Shown here piece by piece: positions 21,346-24,309 of a stretch of 24,309 bases of DNA. The position numbers were made by a program, and so were the translations under genes. The notes below the pieces were generated by a model. It was not told the DNA's origin and did no database searches. It saw only the letters and a program-made list of their open reading frames with translations. The stretch's first letter is position 1; the number at the start of each line of letters is the position of its first letter. This stretch comes from Firmicutes bacterium UBA5486 (lineage in GTDB: Bacteria; Bacillota; UBA4882; UBA10575): positions 13,277-37,585 of the forward strand of contig DIPO01000055.1 of the NCBI GenBank assembly GCA_002427045.1, read 5' to 3'.

Positions 21346-22500
21346 CTAATATTTTTCAATAATTACTTCCTTATCCATCTTGGTTAATAGTGCTTTCAAC
21401 CGTTCTACTACTTCCGTTCTTGTCAATAATTGCAATGAATTCATAAATTCCTCATGAGCAGGATTGACCGCTGTCCCGACCAAAAATATTATCCGATCCG
21501 CCTTTTTCAATGATTTACACAAAAGAGTTGCTCCATCAGAGCAGGTTTCAGACGTCGGATCCTGAGTAATATTTTTAAGTTTTGTTAGGCATTTATTTAA
21601 AGTCAAAATACCTTCTGTTACTAAATTAATCCCTTTTATCGTAGCCGTCGGAGGTACACTTGGGTCTTCATACTGGAGACTAGTCTTGATCTCACGCCCC
21701 ATCTCTCTGGCTACCAAATTCCCGGTTGCACCTCCACAGACAATCCGTTGCACATTTTTATACTCTAAAAACGTGGAGACTAATCTCTGATCATGCTCCG
21801 GATTAGCCGGGGGGCCAGTTAATAAAATTGCAGTCCGTGGATTGCGAGCCGTAATAATGATCGAAGTTGAATCATCCCCAGGCCGCCCCAGATAGCAAGC
21901 ATCAACCACATCAGTAACCCGGTTAGCTACTGGTTGGGAATCATCATACTCTACTGCCCAATCTAATACAGAATTGATTACTCCTTCGTAACCCAATCCC
22001 AAACGGAAAAGGCCTCCCACACCAGCGTTGATTACACCATCGCTAATCATAACCAATAAATCTCCGGGTTCTATATTAAATTGCGCCTCCATTGTCTCTT
22101 TCCCAGCAATCTCTCTTTTTTTACGCTTAATCGACAAGGGTTTCCCCTTTCTGATCCAAAGTAAACTGGGATTATCATATTCAATTAAATGACACTTTCC
22201 ATCGGGGTAAATCCGTAAAATTGATAGTGTTGAGTAGGCTAGATTCCGGACTTTACAGGTAGGCAAGGTGTCAGCTATAGTTTCAAAAACCTGTTCTAGA
22301 CTAACATTCCGTTTGAGCAAGCCGGAAGCAATTTTGGTCGTAAGAATCGAGAGGATACTCGCCTTTATTCCACTACCCAAACCATCGGAAAATATTATCG
22401 TGGTTGATTGCTCAGTCTTAACAATCTCAACCGTATCACCACAAACTTCCTCCTTATACTTGGAGAGGCTGGCAATTCCTACATCAATTTTGAGTGTCAT
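21346..22500 (-). CDS. SpoIIE/PP2C-type phosphatase with extra C-terminal domain
   Basis: About 384 aa. Residues 1-215 form a SpoIIE/PPM phosphatase: GDTVEI, FSDGLGSGIKAS (metal-binding Asp), LLVMISDGVINAG, and RPGDDSTSIII near the end of the domain. Such enzymes dephosphorylate anti-anti-sigma or other proteins. Residues from about 220 form a second domain (RTAILLTGPPANPEHDQRL, RIVCGGATGNLVAREMG, SDGATLLCKSLKKADRIIFLVG) that I do not recognise but which occurs with hydrogenase-linked phosphatases. The ATG at 22500 has GGAAGGG 7 bp upstream; the ATG two codons earlier is too close to it. The gene overlaps the sensor gene by 17 bp. No partner kinase or antagonist is in the window. Confidence 0.87.
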   Translation of the reverse strand: MTLKIDVGIASLSKYKEEVCGDTVEIVKTEQSTTIIFSDGLGSGIKASILSILTTKIASGLLKRNVSLEQVFETIADTLPTCKVRNLAYSTLSILRIYPDGKCHLIEYDNPSLLWIRKGKPLSIKRKKREIAGKETMEAQFNIEPGDLLVMISDGVINAGVGGLFRLGLGYEGVINSVLDWAVEYDDSQPVANRVTDVVDACYLGRPGDDSTSIIITARNPRTAILLTGPPANPEHDQRLVSTFLEYKNVQRIVCGGATGNLVAREMGREIKTSLQYEDPSVPPTATIKGINLVTEGILTLNKCLTKLKNITQDPTSETCSDGATLLCKSLKKADRIIFLVGTAVNPAHEEFMNSLQLLTRTEVVERLKALLTKMDKEVIIEKY

Positions 22501-24205
22501 AACCATTCCCTTCCTGTTCTTGCATAATCTCTATCAACTCTAATAATGTGGCTTTGGTCTCAGAGGTGCTTTCCCCTAGTAACCCGGCAATCTCCTGGGC
22601 AATTCGCATTTGTTCCCTAATCACCCGGGAAGCTCGGGTTAAAGCCTCCTGACGCATGCTATCAAATTTGCTTTTCCGTTTTTCCTCAGCTGTCACATCA
22701 GTAAAAATTCCAATCACTACTCCATATTTAGCCAGGGGATAAATCGTCTGTCTTGTTATCAAATCCAATTCTTTATAGGATTTCTGACAGGTACACGCTT
22801 TCTGTGTTCTCCAGACTTTACGGAAATTAGCCGCATTAATAAACTTTTCTAGTTTACTCCCTTTCGCCATCCTTTCCTCAAGATTAAACATTTGGTCCGC
22901 TGCCGGATTAAACTCCTGAATAATCAGGTCTTTATCTACAACAATAATGCCATTATCTGTACTCTCTACTACAGCATTAGAGAAGGACTGTGCTTTATTC
23001 TTCATATATGGTATACACATCTCCAGTTCAGCTAGGCCCAGACAGACCGCTTCCGCTTTCTCCCGGCAACTGGAATAACCACATCCTCCGCAATTGGTCT
23101 CATCTTCCGGAGTAAATTTTCCTGTAAGAGCTAAAACTTTCCGGATCTCTTCCTCAGTAGGTCTCTCCTCTTTGAACTCAGAACGTATGTGTTTTCGCTT
23201 AAGATTAATCTCAATCTCTCGGCTCTCCTCTTCCCCTTTGCTTTCCGCTGTATTCGAAAAATGATATAATCTGGCTTTCCGTACCGGAAGCATCAGATTA
23301 CTATCCATCGCTGGGCCATTGATACATCCACCCCGGCATGCCAAAGCCTCAATAAATTTGGGTTTAATCTGGCCCTTACTAAGAGCCTCAAAGGTTTCCA
23401 TACATTCATCCACTCCGGAAATAGAAATAATATCCGGGGAGAGAGTATCACTAATTCCTGCTGCTTTAAGAATCCCTTGTTTCAAAGGAAAAGTACGGAT
23501 TTCCGACACATATTTATCAGAAAACTGATCTTTTAGTTGCTCAGGTTCAATATCTTTTTGTTCGAAAAACGAGATTAATTCTTCAAAAGTCAAAACCGCA
23601 TCAATAACAGGGCGAGCATGTTCAAGCTCTCGTTCGGCCTTTTTAGCAAAACAAGGCCCCACAAAGACCACTTTCGCATCTTCACCCCACTGGGCTTTTA
23701 TTTGTCTCCCATGAGCAACCATTGGGGAGATAAGTCCTGATAGTGATGGAAGCAAAGAGGGATAATACTTCTCAATAATATTTACCGTTACCGGGCAACA
23801 GCTTGTAATAACAGTCTGACCCTTCTTTTCTTGCATCAGCTTTCCATACTCTATAGCTACCGGTTTTGCTCCTAGAATCGTTTCCTCTACCCTGAAAACC
23901 CCCGCTTTTTTTAAAGCCGCCACTATTTTCCAGGGAGTAGAAAAAAAAGAAGTTGCTAAATATGACGGTGCCATTGAAACAATTATCCGTTCACCATCAT
24001 CTAAAAATTTTTCTACTAATGGTACTTGGGAAGCTGTACTTTTAGCTTGTTGCGGACAGACGGCAATACACTGCCCGCACAAGATGCATTTTTCCTCTAC
24101 AACCCATGCTTGACCATCTTTTAAACCAATCGCTTTAACCGGACAATAGCGAATACACTTATAACAATCACGGCACTCCGCTTTACTGGTAAAAATTGTA
24201 CTCAT
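22484..24205 (-). CDS. PAS-linked [FeFe]-hydrogenase-like sensor (group C/HydS type)
   Basis: 573 aa. Order of domains: two [4Fe-4S] motifs (CRDCYKCIRYCP 11-22, CILCGQCIAVCP 40-51); H-cluster domain with TSCCP (134-138), GPCFAKKAE (C185) and ACRGGCINGP (C290, C294); a Lys/Glu-rich linker; a further CGGCGYSSC motif with C388 (372-388), as in RnfB/HydS; a PAS domain (about 405-507) holding an unusual CTC pair at 471-473; and a helical tail (about 510-565). All H-cluster cysteines are present, but the GGGQ tail of catalytic enzymes is missing. Group C hydrogenases with PAS are thought to sense H2 and signal to kinases or phosphatases; here the partner is the next gene, a SpoIIE phosphatase. AAGGGAAGG lies before the ATG. 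Confidence 0.88.
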   Translation of the reverse strand: MSTIFTSKAECRDCYKCIRYCPVKAIGLKDGQAWVVEEKCILCGQCIAVCPQQAKSTASQVPLVEKFLDDGERIIVSMAPSYLATSFFSTPWKIVAALKKAGVFRVEETILGAKPVAIEYGKLMQEKKGQTVITSCCPVTVNIIEKYYPSLLPSLSGLISPMVAHGRQIKAQWGEDAKVVFVGPCFAKKAERELEHARPVIDAVLTFEELISFFEQKDIEPEQLKDQFSDKYVSEIRTFPLKQGILKAAGISDTLSPDIISISGVDECMETFEALSKGQIKPKFIEALACRGGCINGPAMDSNLMLPVRKARLYHFSNTAESKGEEESREIEINLKRKHIRSEFKEERPTEEEIRKVLALTGKFTPEDETNCGGCGYSSCREKAEAVCLGLAELEMCIPYMKNKAQSFSNAVVESTDNGIIVVDKDLIIQEFNPAADQMFNLEERMAKGSKLEKFINAANFRKVWRTQKACTCQKSYKELDLITRQTIYPLAKYGVVIGIFTDVTAEEKRKSKFDSMRQEALTRASRVIREQMRIAQEIAGLLGESTSETKATLLELIEIMQEQEGNGYDTQN

Positions 24206-24309
24206 CTTTCTACCTTCCCTTTATTTGCTTCTTTTTCTATTTAAACTTTATTTTGAAAGACTACATAATTTACTAAAGCTTTTTGCGATGTGTCCTTTTT
24301 AAAAGGTCC
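24206..24309. other. Leader of the hydrogenase operon, cut by window edge
   Basis: 104 bp in front of the sensor gene. No -35/-10 pair stands out and no TTGTTAA/TTGTGAA-type Rex palindrome is seen. The outer 36 bases are the edge repeat. The operon promoter may lie here in weak form or beyond the window. Confidence 0.45.
24274..24309 (-). repeat. 36-bp edge repeat, right copy
   Basis: Inverted partner of 21-56, 35 of 36 bases identical; the single difference pairs with position 42. It lies 69 bp upstream of the hydrogenase sensor gene and ends exactly at the window edge. Confidence 0.85.

Noticed and set aside
24206..24309. Rex site in front of the hydrogenase operon
   Set aside because: No palindrome resembling the Rex consensus could be found by eye; it may lie beyond the window edge.
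21..24309. Composite transposon spanning the whole window
   Set aside because: No transposase or integrase gene and no target duplication can be seen; kept only as one alternative for the edge repeats.

Overview
The window looks like a chromosomal segment of an anaerobic, sugar-fermenting, AT-rich Bacillota-type bacterium, quite possibly one with two membranes. The reasons are strong AGGAGG-type ribosome binding sites, a Rex redox repressor, a group B-type and a group C-type [FeFe]-hydrogenase protein, and a SpoIIE/PP2C phosphatase. In addition, the sugar-binding protein has a plain Sec signal with no lipobox cysteine, which is unusual for a single-membrane Gram-positive. I see twenty protein genes, all on the minus strand, so transcription runs right to left. 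There are no rRNA or tRNA genes, no CRISPR array, and no transposase or integrase.

Right part (18.9-24.2 kb): a redox/hydrogen module read in the order PAS-linked [FeFe]-hydrogenase-like sensor, SpoIIE-type phosphatase, small thioredoxin-fold [2Fe-2S] protein, group B-type [FeFe] hydrogenase, rex. The genes overlap or sit 12-21 bp apart, so this is almost certainly one operon. No NuoF-like NADH-oxidising subunit is present in the window. Next come a secreted SIMPL-domain protein and a Gfo/Idh/MocA oxidoreductase, closed by a terminator at 16.7 kb.

Middle part (10.4-16.5 kb): three cytoplasmic carbohydrate-processing enzymes (an acetyl-xylan-esterase-like alpha/beta hydrolase, an unassigned six-hairpin glycosidase-like protein and a second BD-FAE-like esterase). 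They are followed by a LacI-family repressor and a metal-dependent cyclase-family hydrolase. The repressor gene has a near-perfect sigma-A promoter with a CG-centred palindrome right at the start point. A near copy of that palindrome precedes the cyclase gene, which suggests a small autoregulated unit.

Left part (0.5-9.9 kb): a sugar operon with a periplasmic binding protein, a strong intercistronic hairpin, two RbsC-type permeases around an RbsA-type double ATPase, a divergent M24 (creatinase/prolidase-fold) protein, a TIM-barrel isomerase/epimerase, L-ribulose-5-phosphate 4-epimerase (AraD) and ribulokinase (AraB), ending in a clear terminator at 460-506. Together these import a pentose or pentose-like sugar and feed it as D-xylulose 5-phosphate to the pentose phosphate pathway. 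There is no AraA isomerase here.

Several features are not explained by the genes. A 36-bp repeat with one mismatch lies in inverted orientation at the two ends of the window. A motif close to GGAATTGCATAATTA occurs six times, only in intergenic DNA. A 47-48 bp hairpin repeat occurs twice. The M24 protein has lost metal-binding residues. The 516-bp gap upstream of the binding-protein gene holds structure but no gene.
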